From Sphingobacterium rhinopitheci (GTDB taxonomy: Bacteria > Bacteroidota > Bacteroidia > Sphingobacteriales > Sphingobacteriaceae), in NCBI RefSeq assembly GCF_022627575.1, contig NZ_JADEYQ010000003.1, positions 368,590 through 432,589 on the forward strand: DNA of 64,000 nt. The letters run 5' to 3'. Shown one piece after another: positions 44,342-53,339 of the stretch; the stretch's first letter is position 1, and each line of letters opens with the position of its first letter. The notes under the pieces are model-generated. The model worked only from the letters and a program-made list of their open reading frames with translations. It made no database searches and had not been told where the DNA came from. Both the position numbers and the translations under genes were made by a program.

Positions 44342-45136
44342 TTAAACCCCAGTTTTCCCTTGATTGAAACCTCTTACCACACCACGATTAGAGTTACGTA
44401 CAAATGTCAATATCTCATCCCGCAATTCAGTAGGTTCAAATTCAGCCTCTACTAAATCTAAAGCTTTACTTAAGTTTCTATTTTGTACGAAAAGAACACG
44501 ATAAATATTCTGTACCTCAGTAATTTGTTCTGTAGTATAACCACGTCTACGTAGACCTACAGAGTTAACACCTGCGTAAGCAATTGGTTCACGAGCAGCT
44601 TTGATAAATGGAGGGACATCTTTACGCACCAGGGTACCCCCAGTCACGAAAGCATGAGAACCAATATGACAAAATTGATGTACCGCAACTAATCCGGCCA
44701 AAACAACATAATCACCTACGGTGATATGTCCTGCCAATGTACTAGAATTGGAGAAAATACAATTATCACCCACAATACAATCATGAGCAATGTGGCTATA
44801 TGCTTGAATCAAACAATTCTTACCAATCACCGTTTTAAAACGATCTTTAGTACCTCTATTTATTGTTACGCATTCGCGAATCGTTGTATTATCTCCGATT
44901 TCTGCTGTGGTAATTTCTCCTTCAAATTTCAAATCTTGTGGCTCCCCCGAAATAACGGCACCAGGAAAAATCTTACAATTTTTACCGATACGAGCCCCAT
45001 TCATGATTGTTACATTTGAACCAATCCATGTACCTTCCCCTATTACCACATCTTTATGAATGGTCGTAAAGGGTTCAATTACTACATTGGCAGCTATTTT
45101 AGCATCCGGATGTATATATGACAATGGTTGTATCAT
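44342..45136 (-). CDS. lpxA: UDP-N-acetylglucosamine acyltransferase
   Basis: First enzyme of lipid A synthesis: 3-O-acylation of UDP-GlcNAc from acyl-ACP. The 264-residue product is a left-handed beta helix of hexapeptide repeats (IGEGTWIGSNVTIMNGARIG and similar) with the catalytic His in the AYSHIAHDC segment and the C-terminal helical domain GLRRRGYTTEQITE. It lies 7 nt after lpxC-fabZ. Confidence 0.95.
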   Translation of the reverse strand: MIQPLSYIHPDAKIAANVVIEPFTTIHKDVVIGEGTWIGSNVTIMNGARIGKNCKIFPGAVISGEPQDLKFEGEITTAEIGDNTTIRECVTINRGTKDRFKTVIGKNCLIQAYSHIAHDCIVGDNCIFSNSSTLAGHITVGDYVVLAGLVAVHQFCHIGSHAFVTGGTLVRKDVPPFIKAAREPIAYAGVNSVGLRRRGYTTEQITEVQNIYRVLFVQNRNLSKALDLVEAEFEPTELRDEILTFVRNSNRGVVRGFNQGKTGV

Positions 45137-45143
45137 TATTTTT

Positions 45144-46544
45144 TTATTTCACTTTTACAATTTGAGCCATTAGCTCAGCTTCACTCACGATCTTCTCTCC
45201 TACCATTCCTACACCTTTCATGCGTGCGATACCGCGACGAATCGGCTCTAATAATTCACAACTAAAAATCACCGTATCACCTGGATGTACTTGATTTTTA
45301 AAACGTGCATTTTCAATTTTCAAGAACAATGTCAACCAATTCTCTGGATCAGGAACCGTATTTAACACTAAAATACCCCCCGTTTGTGCCATAGCTTCAA
45401 TTTGTAAAACTCCAGGAAACACTGGTGCTCCCGGGAAATGTCCCATAAATAAATCTTCATTCATGGTTACATTTTTCAAGCCTACTACATGCGTTTCCGA
45501 CAATTCCAAAATCTTGTCAATCATTAAAAATGGTTGACGATGTGGAAGAATACTCATGATCTGTACTGTATCATATACAGGTTTAGCATGAATATCGTAC
45601 GTATTCAATTTCTTTTTACTCTTATCGCGTTTGATTTGATTCTTGATACGCTTAGCAAAAGCTACATTAGCTGCGTGACCAGGTCTTGCTGCCATGATAT
45701 GCCCCTTAATAGGTCTTCCTACTAATGCTAAATCACCAATCATATCTAATAACTTGTGCCTTGCAGGTTCATTTTGGTAACGCAATTGTATGTTATCCAA
45801 AATCCCTTCATCAGCTACAGTTACTTTTTTATTAAATAAGCCCTCAAGCTTATTCAATTCTTCTTGTTCTACTTCTTTATCGACAATAACGATAGCATTA
45901 GACAAATCCCCCCCTTTGATAAGGTTGTTATTTACTAAAGCTTCTAATTCATGTAAAAAGCAAAATGTACGAGAAGAAGATATTTCTTTGTGAAATTCAT
46001 CGATTTGACTGATTGATGCATGTTGACTTCCGAGTATTGGAGAATTAAAATCAATCATACATGTCAATCTATAGCCGTCCAAAGGCATACCGACAATCTC
46101 AACTTTACGATCTACTTCTGCGTAATGTATATTTTCTTTAATTTCATAAAAATCACGATCTGCCTCTTGATCTACGAAACCAATTTCTAATAATTTATCA
46201 ATAAATATTGCTGAGCTACCATCCAAAATTGGAACCTCTGGCCCATTCAATTCAATCAGTACGTTGTCAACTTGTAAACCTACTAATGCAGCCATCAGAT
46301 GCTCTATAGTACTAACAGAAGCACCATTTTCAGAGATTGTTGTACCGCGAGAAGTATCCGTCACATTGTCTGCATCTACGCTTACAATAGGCTGACCTTC
46401 TATATCAACTCTTTTAAACTTGAACCAATGATTTTCTGGAGCTGGTTTAATGACAAGTGTCACAGATTTACCTGTGTGCAAACCTATACCTGAAATAGTA
46501 ATATCTCCTTTTATCGTTCTTTGTTTTGTATTCATTTCGTCCAT
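45144..46544 (-). CDS. lpxC-fabZ: Bifunctional LpxC deacetylase / FabZ dehydratase
   Basis: Two-domain fusion typical of Bacteroidota. The N-terminal half is UDP-3-O-acyl-GlcNAc deacetylase with zinc ligands His82 (EHLMAAL), His263 and Asp267 (HKLLDMIGD) and the catalytic His290. The C-terminal half (from about residue 320) is 3-hydroxyacyl-ACP dehydratase with His369 (GHFPGAPVFPG) and Glu383. The fusion links the committed lipid A step with fatty acid elongation. It sits between lpxD and lpxA in one operon. Confidence 0.96.
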   Translation of the reverse strand: MDEMNTKQRTIKGDITISGIGLHTGKSVTLVIKPAPENHWFKFKRVDIEGQPIVSVDADNVTDTSRGTTISENGASVSTIEHLMAALVGLQVDNVLIELNGPEVPILDGSSAIFIDKLLEIGFVDQEADRDFYEIKENIHYAEVDRKVEIVGMPLDGYRLTCMIDFNSPILGSQHASISQIDEFHKEISSSRTFCFLHELEALVNNNLIKGGDLSNAIVIVDKEVEQEELNKLEGLFNKKVTVADEGILDNIQLRYQNEPARHKLLDMIGDLALVGRPIKGHIMAARPGHAANVAFAKRIKNQIKRDKSKKKLNTYDIHAKPVYDTVQIMSILPHRQPFLMIDKILELSETHVVGLKNVTMNEDLFMGHFPGAPVFPGVLQIEAMAQTGGILVLNTVPDPENWLTLFLKIENARFKNQVHPGDTVIFSCELLEPIRRGIARMKGVGMVGEKIVSEAELMAQIVKVK

Positions 46545-46553
46545 ATTTTATGG

Positions 46554-47597
46554 CTATATATTGACATTTCTTAATTCCTTAATAATATTCTCTAACTCTT
46601 TAACACGTTTTTCGAGCTCCGGCAATCTAGTATAAACGACCTGAGATCGCAGCTGGCTAGTATAAGCTGTAGCTGGAGTACCTCCTAGCTTCATATTCTT
46701 GTCCTTAATACTTCTATTAATACCGGATTGTGCTTGAACTTGAGTTCCATCTGCAATAGCAATATGACCGACAACACCAACTTGTCCCCCAAGAATCACG
46801 TGCTTACCTATTTTTGTACTACCAGAAATCCCTGTTTGCGCAGCAATAACCGTATTAGTTCCTATCTCCACATTGTGTGCAATCTGGATCAAATTGTCTA
46901 ATTTCACACCTGATTTGATTACAGTCGAACCTAATGTAGCTCTATCAACAACAGTATTGGCTCCAATTTCAACCTTATCTTCGATGATTACATTACCTAT
47001 CTGAGGTATCTTTTCATAAGTACCATTCAACTGAGGGGCAAAGCCAAAACCATCACTTCCTATAACTGCACCGGAGTGAATAATCACATTTTCGCCGATG
47101 ATACAATCATAATATACAGTTACACCTGGGAATAAAATAGTATTATCACCAACAACTACATTATCCCCTAAATAAACACGAGGATAAATCTTCACATTGT
47201 TACCTAATTTTACACCTTTACCAACATAAGCAAAAGAGCCGATATACCCGCCCTCACCAATAACCGCTGTTTCATGAACAAATACCTGTTCCTCTCTACC
47301 GGAACGTTCATTACGCATAGCGTTATATATCTTTAGTAATTCGGTAAAAGATGAATATGCATCCTCCACACGAATCAATGTTGCTGTAACGGGTTTTTGC
47401 AGTACTAAATCTGTATTCACAATTACGATACTAGATTTAGTATCATATAGAAAATGTTCATATTTGGGATTAGCCAAAAACGATAAAGTTCCTTCTACTC
47501 CCTCTTCAATTTTTGCTAATTGAGAAACGGCAGCTTCAAGATTCCCTTCCACTTCCCCATTTAATAATGTTGCTATTTGTTCCGCTGTAAACTGCAT
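46554..47597 (-). CDS. lpxD: UDP-3-O-acyl-glucosamine N-acyltransferase
   Basis: Third enzyme of lipid A synthesis. The 347-residue product has an N-terminal uridine-binding domain, a long run of hexapeptide repeats with the catalytic His in the [11 protein letters not shown] segment, and a C-terminal helical end ([18 protein letters not shown]). It is the first lpx gene, 9 nt before lpxC-fabZ, with a -7 box 6 nt upstream of the ATG. Confidence 0.95.
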   Translation of the reverse strand: MQFTAEQIATLLNGEVEGNLEAAVSQLAKIEEGVEGTLSFLANPKYEHFLYDTKSSIVIVNTDLVLQKPVTATLIRVEDAYSSFTELLKIYNAMRNERSGREEQVFVHETAVIGEGGYIGSFAYVGKGVKLGNNVKIYPRVYLGDNVVVGDNTILFPGVTVYYDCIIGENVIIHSGAVIGSDGFGFAPQLNGTYEKIPQIGNVIIEDKVEIGANTVVDRATLGSTVIKSGVKLDNLIQIAHNVEIGTNTVIAAQTGISGSTKIGKHVILGGQVGVVGHIAIADGTQVQAQSGINRSIKDKNMKLGGTPATAYTSQLRSQVVYTRLPELEKRVKELENIIKELRNVNI

Positions 47598-47603
47598 TAT
47601 CTA

Positions 47604-47611
47604 CAAATGTA
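47604..47611 (-). promoter_or_regulatory. -7 promoter box directly upstream of lpxD
   Basis: TACATTTG on the minus strand, a perfect TAnnTTTG, ends 6 nt before the lpxD ATG, implying a very short or absent leader. Confidence 0.45.
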
Positions 47612-47667
47612 TCTTTTTTTAATTAATTTAATTTAACTTTTTACACCAAGGTAGTCACCCTTATAAA

Positions 47668-48888
47668 CTATATTTTTGGATACGTCAAGGCATATTTCAC
47701 AACACGCTTTGATAAAGCTTCCAAATTTGATAAATCAGATGCTTCAGCAATCTCTACCAATTCACGCGCACTATTCAATATTTTAATCGGATTATTCCCG
47801 GACGAATAAGCTGAATTTTGAACGATTTGGTGGTATACAAAATAATCTACATCTGCATCATTCAAACCTAATGCCAACTTCACCCTATCTTTAACAGCAT
47901 TAATCTCTTCCTCGGTAAACATTGTAGAACGCATATCTGTCCTAAACAAATCTCTACGCATCAATCCCTTACACAAGGTACTTAAGATTTTATCATCATG
48001 ATCAACCCATGATTTTACGGCAGATAAAATATCGGTATCATCCAAGATTGTAAAATATTCTAAATGTATGGGGTCAAGAATAAAATTATCTGCTCGCACA
48101 CGATTCATTAAAAAATGTTTTAATGCACGTGTAGCAAATAAATCCTCACCTGCTATACACAATTCTTTCGCACGTCTTAATATCTGAATCAACATCTGCT
48201 CCGCAGCTATCACTGTTTTATGCAGATAAACTTGCCAATACATCAATCTTCGTGCAATTAGAAATTTCTCAATAGAATAGATTCCCTTTACTTCCACAAC
48301 AAGCTCATCATCTACAACGGTGAGCATCTTAATAATTCGATCAAATGATATTACTCCTTCAGAAACACCCGTAAAAAAACTATCTCTATTCAAATAATCC
48401 ATACGATCAGTATCTAATTGGCTAGATACTAATTGGTGTAAAAATTTACGTTGGTATTGATCATTAAAAATGGTAATCGCTAAATCTAACTGACCATCAA
48501 ACTCCACATTAAGCTTGTCCATTAATAAAGACGAAATAACTTCATGCGAAACACCTTCTATAATCGTATGTTCTAAAGAATGACTAAATGGGCCATGTCC
48601 AATATCATGCAACAAAATAGCTATTAAAGCTGCTTCTTCCTCTTGCTCGGAAATATCTATTGACTTACTACGCAACGTACTTATAGCCAATTGCATAAGA
48701 TGCATAGCGCCAATCACATGCTGAAAACGCGTATGTAGGGCACCTGGGTATACTAAATGTGTCATACTCACCTGCTTAATATAGCGCAAGCGTTGCATAT
48801 ATGGATGTTGGATTAAATCAAAAATTAATCCTAATGGGATTGACACAAATCCGTATACGGGGTCGTTAATGATTTTTTCCTTATTCAA
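47668..48888 (-). CDS. HD-domain phosphohydrolase
   Basis: Metal-dependent phosphohydrolase of the dGTPase/SAMHD1-like HD group. The 406-residue product has an RFQHVIGAMHLM metal-binding His, the HD motif LLHDIGHGPFSHSLEH (His94, Asp95) and SSQLDTDRMDYLNRD, a signature of this group. The substrate (a dNTP or other nucleotide) is unproven. It is upstream of lpxD on the same strand, with 70 nt between them, and its predicted -7 box lies at 48964-48971. Confidence 0.87.
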   Translation of the reverse strand: MNKEKIINDPVYGFVSIPLGLIFDLIQHPYMQRLRYIKQVSMTHLVYPGALHTRFQHVIGAMHLMQLAISTLRSKSIDISEQEEEAALIAILLHDIGHGPFSHSLEHTIIEGVSHEVISSLLMDKLNVEFDGQLDLAITIFNDQYQRKFLHQLVSSQLDTDRMDYLNRDSFFTGVSEGVISFDRIIKMLTVVDDELVVEVKGIYSIEKFLIARRLMYWQVYLHKTVIAAEQMLIQILRRAKELCIAGEDLFATRALKHFLMNRVRADNFILDPIHLEYFTILDDTDILSAVKSWVDHDDKILSTLCKGLMRRDLFRTDMRSTMFTEEEINAVKDRVKLALGLNDADVDYFVYHQIVQNSAYSSGNNPIKILNSARELVEIAEASDLSNLEALSKRVVKYALTYPKI

Positions 48889-48963
48889 ATAGAACTATTT
48901 ATAACTTTTATTTAAATTTATGTAGCGCAGTTATTATACCGTACACTTTATCTAATATAGATG

Positions 48964-48971
48964 CAAAGATA
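48964..48971 (-). promoter_or_regulatory. -7 promoter box of the HD phosphohydrolase gene
   Basis: TATCTTTG on the minus strand, followed by CATC, matches the Bacteroidota -7 box. It would give a leader of about 70 nt. The -33 element is not obvious. Confidence 0.45.
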
Positions 48972-49085
48972 CATAGAATGACGTTAATTTATGTTAAAAA
49001 AACACGCATATATTTGTATTCTGATTAGGTTAGTAGCTATGCATTGACAAATGCAAAATAATAAAACAGTATATTACCCCTACAA

Positions 49086-49099
49086 GAACCAATTGGTTC
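49086..49099. promoter_or_regulatory. 14-bp perfect palindrome upstream of porX
   Basis: GAACCAATTGGTTC is a perfect palindrome 21 nt before the porX ATG. Its position suits an operator or a repressor site, but palindromes of this length occur by chance a few times in a window of this size. Confidence 0.35.
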
Positions 49100-49120
49100 G
49101 ATAGTTGCAAAACCATTATT

Positions 49121-50674
49121 ATGACAAAAACATATATACTTTGGGCGGACGATGAGATAGAGTTTCTAAAACCACATATCTTATTATTAGAAGAAAGAGG
49201 CTATCGCGTAAAAACTGTCAATAATGGCAATGACGCTGTAGATGCTTTCGAAAATGAGCCTTTCGATTTAGTGTTTTTGGATGAAAACATGCCTGGATTG
49301 ACAGGGTTGGAAACCTTAAATATTCTGAAATCTATAAACCCTACTGTACCAATGATCTTGGTAACCAAAAATGAAGAAGAAGATTTGATGGAAGATGCCA
49401 TAGGCGCTAAAATTGACGACTACCTGATAAAACCCGTCAACCCCAAACAAATATTACTAACGATCAAAAAATTTACAGAGAACAGAAGATTAATTAATGA
49501 GAAAACCTCCATGGCTTATCAGCAAGAATTTAGAAATCTTGGAGAGATCATTAATAACAATTTAGATTATAAGGGCTGGATAGATACCTACAAAAAACTC
49601 ATTTACTGGGAGCTTTCTTTGGAAAAACTAGAAGATGATAATATGCACGAAATATTAACGACTCAGAAATCTGAAGCGAATACTATTTTTTCAAAATTCA
49701 TTGAAAAAAACTATATCAATTGGTTTTCTAATCCAGAAACAGGCCCCGTTTTATCGCATCAATTATTTAGGAAAAAAGTACTCCCAGCAATTACGCCGGA
49801 GAAACCTACCTTTTTTTTCCTGATCGATAATCTACGCTATGATCAATGGCGCATTATTAATGATGTGATAACAGAATACTTCAGATTAGAAGAAGAAGAT
49901 AATTATTATAGCATATTGCCTACGGCGACACAATATGCGAGGAATGCCATCTTTAGTGGACTTACGCCATTAGAGATGGAGAAAAGATTTCCTGACCTAT
50001 GGCAAAATGACGATGATGAAGGCGGAAAAAACATGCACGAGTCTACCTTTTTAACGGATCAATTAAAAAGAATCTATCGTAGAGATATCAAACATAGTTA
50101 CACCAAGGTATTAACATTGGAACAGGGTAAAGACGTCTATGAAACAATTAATAATCTAATGCAAAATGAGTTAAATGTATTAGTATACAACTTTGTAGAC
50201 ATGCTTTCTCATGCACGTACAGATATGCCTATGATTCGAGAATTAGCGAATGACGAAGCAGCATATCGTTCATTAACTTTGTCATGGTTTGAACACTCCC
50301 CACTATTGGATACCCTAAAATGGCTTGCACAGCATCAAGTAAAAGTAATCATCACCACAGATCATGGAACCATACGCGTTAAGAAACCGAGCAAAATTGT
50401 AGGTTATAGAGATACAAATTCAAATCTAAGATATAAACAAGGAAGAAATTTAAACTACAATAACAAAGATGTATTTGTGATAAAATCTCCTCATGATGCA
50501 CAGCTACCACAATTAAATATTAGCTCTACTTATGTATTTGCTAAAGATGACTTATATTTTGTATACCCCAATAATTACAATCAATTTGTTCATTACTTTA
50601 GCGGCACCTTTCAACACGGAGGCGTTTCGCTAGAAGAAATGATAATACCATACGCTACTTATAGTCCAAAATAG
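49121..50674 (+). CDS. porX: PorX-type response regulator with PglZ domain
   Basis: Regulator associated with the type IX secretion system in Bacteroidota. The 517-residue product has an N-terminal receiver (Asp10/Asp11, phosphoacceptor Asp54 in FLDENMPG, KPVNPKQ with the conserved Lys), a helical linker, then a PglZ domain of the alkaline phosphatase superfamily. Visible metal-site elements are FFLIDNLRYDQW, the Thr in TATQYARNAIFSG and TTDHGTIRV. The characterised relative in Porphyromonas partners the kinase PorY and the sigma factor SigP. No DNA-binding domain is present. tsaE follows 13 nt later, then an ECF sigma gene. Confidence 0.92.
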   Translation: MTKTYILWADDEIEFLKPHILLLEERGYRVKTVNNGNDAVDAFENEPFDLVFLDENMPGLTGLETLNILKSINPTVPMILVTKNEEEDLMEDAIGAKIDDYLIKPVNPKQILLTIKKFTENRRLINEKTSMAYQQEFRNLGEIINNNLDYKGWIDTYKKLIYWELSLEKLEDDNMHEILTTQKSEANTIFSKFIEKNYINWFSNPETGPVLSHQLFRKKVLPAITPEKPTFFFLIDNLRYDQWRIINDVITEYFRLEEEDNYYSILPTATQYARNAIFSGLTPLEMEKRFPDLWQNDDDEGGKNMHESTFLTDQLKRIYRRDIKHSYTKVLTLEQGKDVYETINNLMQNELNVLVYNFVDMLSHARTDMPMIRELANDEAAYRSLTLSWFEHSPLLDTLKWLAQHQVKVIITTDHGTIRVKKPSKIVGYRDTNSNLRYKQGRNLNYNNKDVFVIKSPHDAQLPQLNISSTYVFAKDDLYFVYPNNYNQFVHYFSGTFQHGGVSLEEMIIPYATYSPK

Positions 50675-50675
50675 A

Positions 50676-50683
50676 TAATTTTG
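50676..50683 (+). promoter_or_regulatory. -7 promoter box directly upstream of tsaE
   Basis: TAATTTTG, a perfect TAnnTTTG, ends 4 nt before the tsaE ATG and overlaps the end of porX's 3' region. It implies a leaderless internal transcript. Confidence 0.5.
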
Positions 50684-50687
50684 CATT

Positions 50688-51104
50688 ATGACAATTCAAG
50701 TAAAAAATCTGGATGAACTAAAGCATGCAGCAAATAGTATCTTAAAAGAATTTCCGGATGATCGTATATTCTTATTTTATGGCAATATGGGAGCGGGAAA
50801 GACTACTTTTATTAATGCCCTATGTGAGCAATTAGGTGTTCTAGATCATACCTCTAGTCCTACATTTTCTATTGTTAACGAATATGATTCTGCAAATGGA
50901 ACCTTATTTCATTTTGATTTTTATCGTTTAAAAAGTGAAATTGAAGCATTGGATATGGGTTATGAAGAATATTTTTATGCTAATAAGTACTGTTTTGTAG
51001 AATGGCCCGAAAAAATAAGCAATTTGCTCCCATTAGAATGTGTCAGCATATCTATAGAAACTACTGGAAATCAAGAGCGTACTATTAAAGCGGAAAAAAA
51101 ATAA
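50688..51104 (+). CDS. tsaE: tRNA threonylcarbamoyladenosine biosynthesis ATPase TsaE
   Basis: ATPase of the TsaB-TsaD-TsaE complex that makes t6A37 in ANN-decoding tRNAs. The 138-residue product has Walker A GNMGAGKTT (about residues 32-40), the switch SSPTFSIVNEY and HFDFYRL, then FVEWPEKI, the standard TsaE features. It follows porX closely; porX-tsaE adjacency recurs in this phylum to my knowledge. Confidence 0.94.
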   Translation: MTIQVKNLDELKHAANSILKEFPDDRIFLFYGNMGAGKTTFINALCEQLGVLDHTSSPTFSIVNEYDSANGTLFHFDFYRLKSEIEALDMGYEEYFYANKYCFVEWPEKISNLLPLECVSISIETTGNQERTIKAEKK

Positions 51105-51173
51105 ATTTTTCCGCTTTTCCATGCAACCAAACCTCCCCCCTCCTCGTCTTATCTAAAAACGACATCAATTATT

Positions 51174-51725
51174 TTGGAAACACTAGATTTAGAAAAGCTC
51201 TGGCAGAAATGTTGCCTTCAAGACAGAAGGGCGCAAGAGCAACTCTACAACTATTTTTCAAAAAAGATGTTTACTATATGTATGCGCTATGCACATACAA
51301 CATTAGAAGCGGAAGATATCTTGCAAAATGGTTTTGTAAAAATATTTACTAAGAATAATCTTTACGATGGCACAGGTTCACTTGAAGGATGGATGAAACG
51401 AATAATGGTAAATACAGCCATAGAAACATATCGCAAAAATCAAGGCAAATACACTGAACAGATCGACGAAATAGAACCGCTCGAAGCAGCTAGTTCCTAT
51501 AGCGCTGACCAGACAGGGTACAAAGATTTATTATCATTGATACAGGAGTTGCCTATAGGCTATAGAACGATATTCAATCTATATGCCATCGAGGGATATT
51601 CACACAAGGAGATAGCTACACTATTAGCCATATCTGAAGGTAATTCAAAATCACAGCTATCAAGAGCTCGACAATGGTTACAAACAAGGTTAGTCAGTCA
51701 TAAATTATTAAAGAATGGAAGATAA
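51174..51725 (+). CDS. ECF-type RNA polymerase sigma factor
   Basis: Alternative sigma factor with region 2 (RYAHTTLEAEDILQNGFVKIF, about 40-60) and region 4 helix-turn-helix (YSHKEIATLLAISEGNSKSQLSRAR), 183 residues. No ATG exists at the right place: a TTG at 51174 is the only start that gives the usual N-terminus (LEKLWQKCCLQDRRAQEQLY). The stop overlaps the next gene by 11 nt, so it is coupled to a putative anti-sigma protein. It lies 69 nt after tsaE. Confidence 0.9.
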   Translation: METLDLEKLWQKCCLQDRRAQEQLYNYFSKKMFTICMRYAHTTLEAEDILQNGFVKIFTKNNLYDGTGSLEGWMKRIMVNTAIETYRKNQGKYTEQIDEIEPLEAASSYSADQTGYKDLLSLIQELPIGYRTIFNLYAIEGYSHKEIATLLAISEGNSKSQLSRARQWLQTRLVSHKLLKNGR

Positions 51726-52464
51726 AGATTTAGATAAGTTATTTCGTGATGCTTTCATTGATGCTGAAGAAAATCCAAGAGAAGGTATTTGGCAAAAAAT
51801 AGAACACAAATTAGAAGAACAACCTAAGGTAGTAGGAATCTCAACGAAAAAAAATTGGCTTTCACTATCAGCAGCTGCGATACTATTATTTACATTAGGG
51901 TATTGGGGCATTACCAAAAACTACAAAAAAAATACGCTTGAAGTAAGTGAAAAAGAAGTTTTGCTTTCGAATGTTGATATTGTACAAGATAAGATAGCAC
52001 CACAGCATAGCAATACTGTTCCGCAAAAAGATGAAAGGATTAAACTGGAAAAGCAAACCTTAGACAAAAAGATTCAATTAGCAACGATAAAGAAGACCAC
52101 AACAAAACAAACCATCGTATATAATCGAGAAATAAACACTATAGAAGGCGTTGAAGAAATTAAACCAACACAATTAACGGCCCACAAACCGACAACAGAA
52201 TTGCCTTTGGTACGACAAGTGACTGAAATAGACGATATTCAACCACTGATAGAGCCCGAAGAAGAAATGGAAACTATGCTTGCTTCTACAAGCCCTAAAG
52301 CTAAGGAAAGTAGAAATATCATTACTACGGTATTGAATACAATATCAGAAAACATAGATACAAAAAGTGCCCCAGAAGTACGCTTTTACGCGGATGAAGA
52401 AGGCTCTTTTGGCATAAACATAATTAACTCAATTGCTAAAAACCGAAATAAAAAAAGAAAATAA
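51715..52464 (+). CDS. Putative membrane anti-sigma factor
   Basis: A 249-residue protein with a short cytoplasmic N-terminus of about 46 residues (DKLFRDAFIDAEENPREGIWQKIE), one membrane segment (about 48-66) and a Lys/Glu/Thr-rich periplasmic part without recognised domain. The start overlaps the ECF sigma gene by 11 nt, and the topology is that of anti-sigma proteins paired with ECF factors in Bacteroidota. It has no clear zinc-binding anti-sigma motif, so the role is inferred from position. Confidence 0.65.
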   Translation: MEDKDLDKLFRDAFIDAEENPREGIWQKIEHKLEEQPKVVGISTKKNWLSLSAAAILLFTLGYWGITKNYKKNTLEVSEKEVLLSNVDIVQDKIAPQHSNTVPQKDERIKLEKQTLDKKIQLATIKKTTTKQTIVYNREINTIEGVEEIKPTQLTAHKPTTELPLVRQVTEIDDIQPLIEPEEEMETMLASTSPKAKESRNIITTVLNTISENIDTKSAPEVRFYADEEGSFGINIINSIAKNRNKKRK

Positions 52465-52465
52465 T

Positions 52466-53281
52466 ATGAAGACTATTAAATTAAGTATCATCTTAACCTT
52501 GACTGCCCTTTTAAGTTTCAATATAGTAAAATCTCAAACTGTTATTGTAAAAGAAACAATAACTACAACGGTAGATACAATCTCTAACACCGCTAAAGTG
52601 GTTAAAGCAATCGTAGGGGTAGAAGAATTCAGTGCTAATGAGCAGCACAAATACCCACGTACATTTGGAGGTATTACATTCTCACGTATTGACTGGGGTT
52701 TTTCTAGATTGATGGACAACGGAAGCTTCAATCTGTCGGAAGATAATTCGTTCTTAAGCTACAAAAAAGCTTCTAATTTCGGGTTTGATATAGCACAATT
52801 TGGCCTGCGCTTCAACGATAATTTTAAAACATACCTTTCTGCAGGATTCGAATGGAACTACTTACGACTAAAACAAAATATATTATTGAAAGAAGATAGT
52901 CAGCAACTAGCGTATGAAGTAATCAATAAAGAAGATGCGGACTACAAAAAAAATATATTCACAAGTACATACTTACGTATACCGTTGACCTTTGAATGGA
53001 GAAGTGACAAAAACCATAAAGGTGATCGCATGAAAATAGCTTTTGGTGCTATGACAGGTATATTATTAAAAGGTACACAACGGTTAAAAAGTGATGCTAA
53101 TGGCAAACAAAAATTCAAAAACAATTATAATCTGGCGAGTTTCCAATATGGACCATTTGTGCGCGTAGGCTTTGATAACTTCGGAATTTTTGGGAAGTAC
53201 TATGTTAATGATATGTTTGAGAATAGTCCAGCACAAGATGGAGTTAGCAATTTCACATTTGGATTAACTTTAGGATTCTAA
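52466..53281 (+). CDS. Outer-membrane beta-barrel protein
   Basis: A 271-residue protein with a signal peptide (MKTIKLSIILTLTALLSFNIVKSQ). The mature part has alternating hydrophobic strands with aromatic ends, including TFGGITFSRIDWGFSRLMD and the final NFTFGLTLGF, ending in Phe as outer-membrane barrels do. The start at 52466 is 1 nt after the previous stop, so it is the last gene of the sigma/anti-sigma unit. An extension to 52433 would overlap that gene and is rejected. Confidence 0.75.
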   Translation: MKTIKLSIILTLTALLSFNIVKSQTVIVKETITTTVDTISNTAKVVKAIVGVEEFSANEQHKYPRTFGGITFSRIDWGFSRLMDNGSFNLSEDNSFLSYKKASNFGFDIAQFGLRFNDNFKTYLSAGFEWNYLRLKQNILLKEDSQQLAYEVINKEDADYKKNIFTSTYLRIPLTFEWRSDKNHKGDRMKIAFGAMTGILLKGTQRLKSDANGKQKFKNNYNLASFQYGPFVRVGFDNFGIFGKYYVNDMFENSPAQDGVSNFTFGLTLGF

Positions 53282-53304
53282 ATAGATAAAATAACGTATT
53301 TTTA

Positions 53305-53330
53305 CTGTCGAGATATTCATTTCGACAGTT
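53305..53330 (+). terminator. Intrinsic terminator after the beta-barrel gene
   Basis: ACTGTCGA (53305-53312) pairs with TCGACAGT (53323-53330) around a 10-nt loop, followed by TTTATTTTTT. The ATG of the next gene lies in this tail. Confidence 0.65.
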
Positions 53331-53339
53331 TTATTTTTT

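Noticed and set aside
49121..50674. PglZ-domain protein as a BREX defence component
   Set aside because: The domain is fused to a receiver and no brx genes are adjacent; it fits PorX instead.
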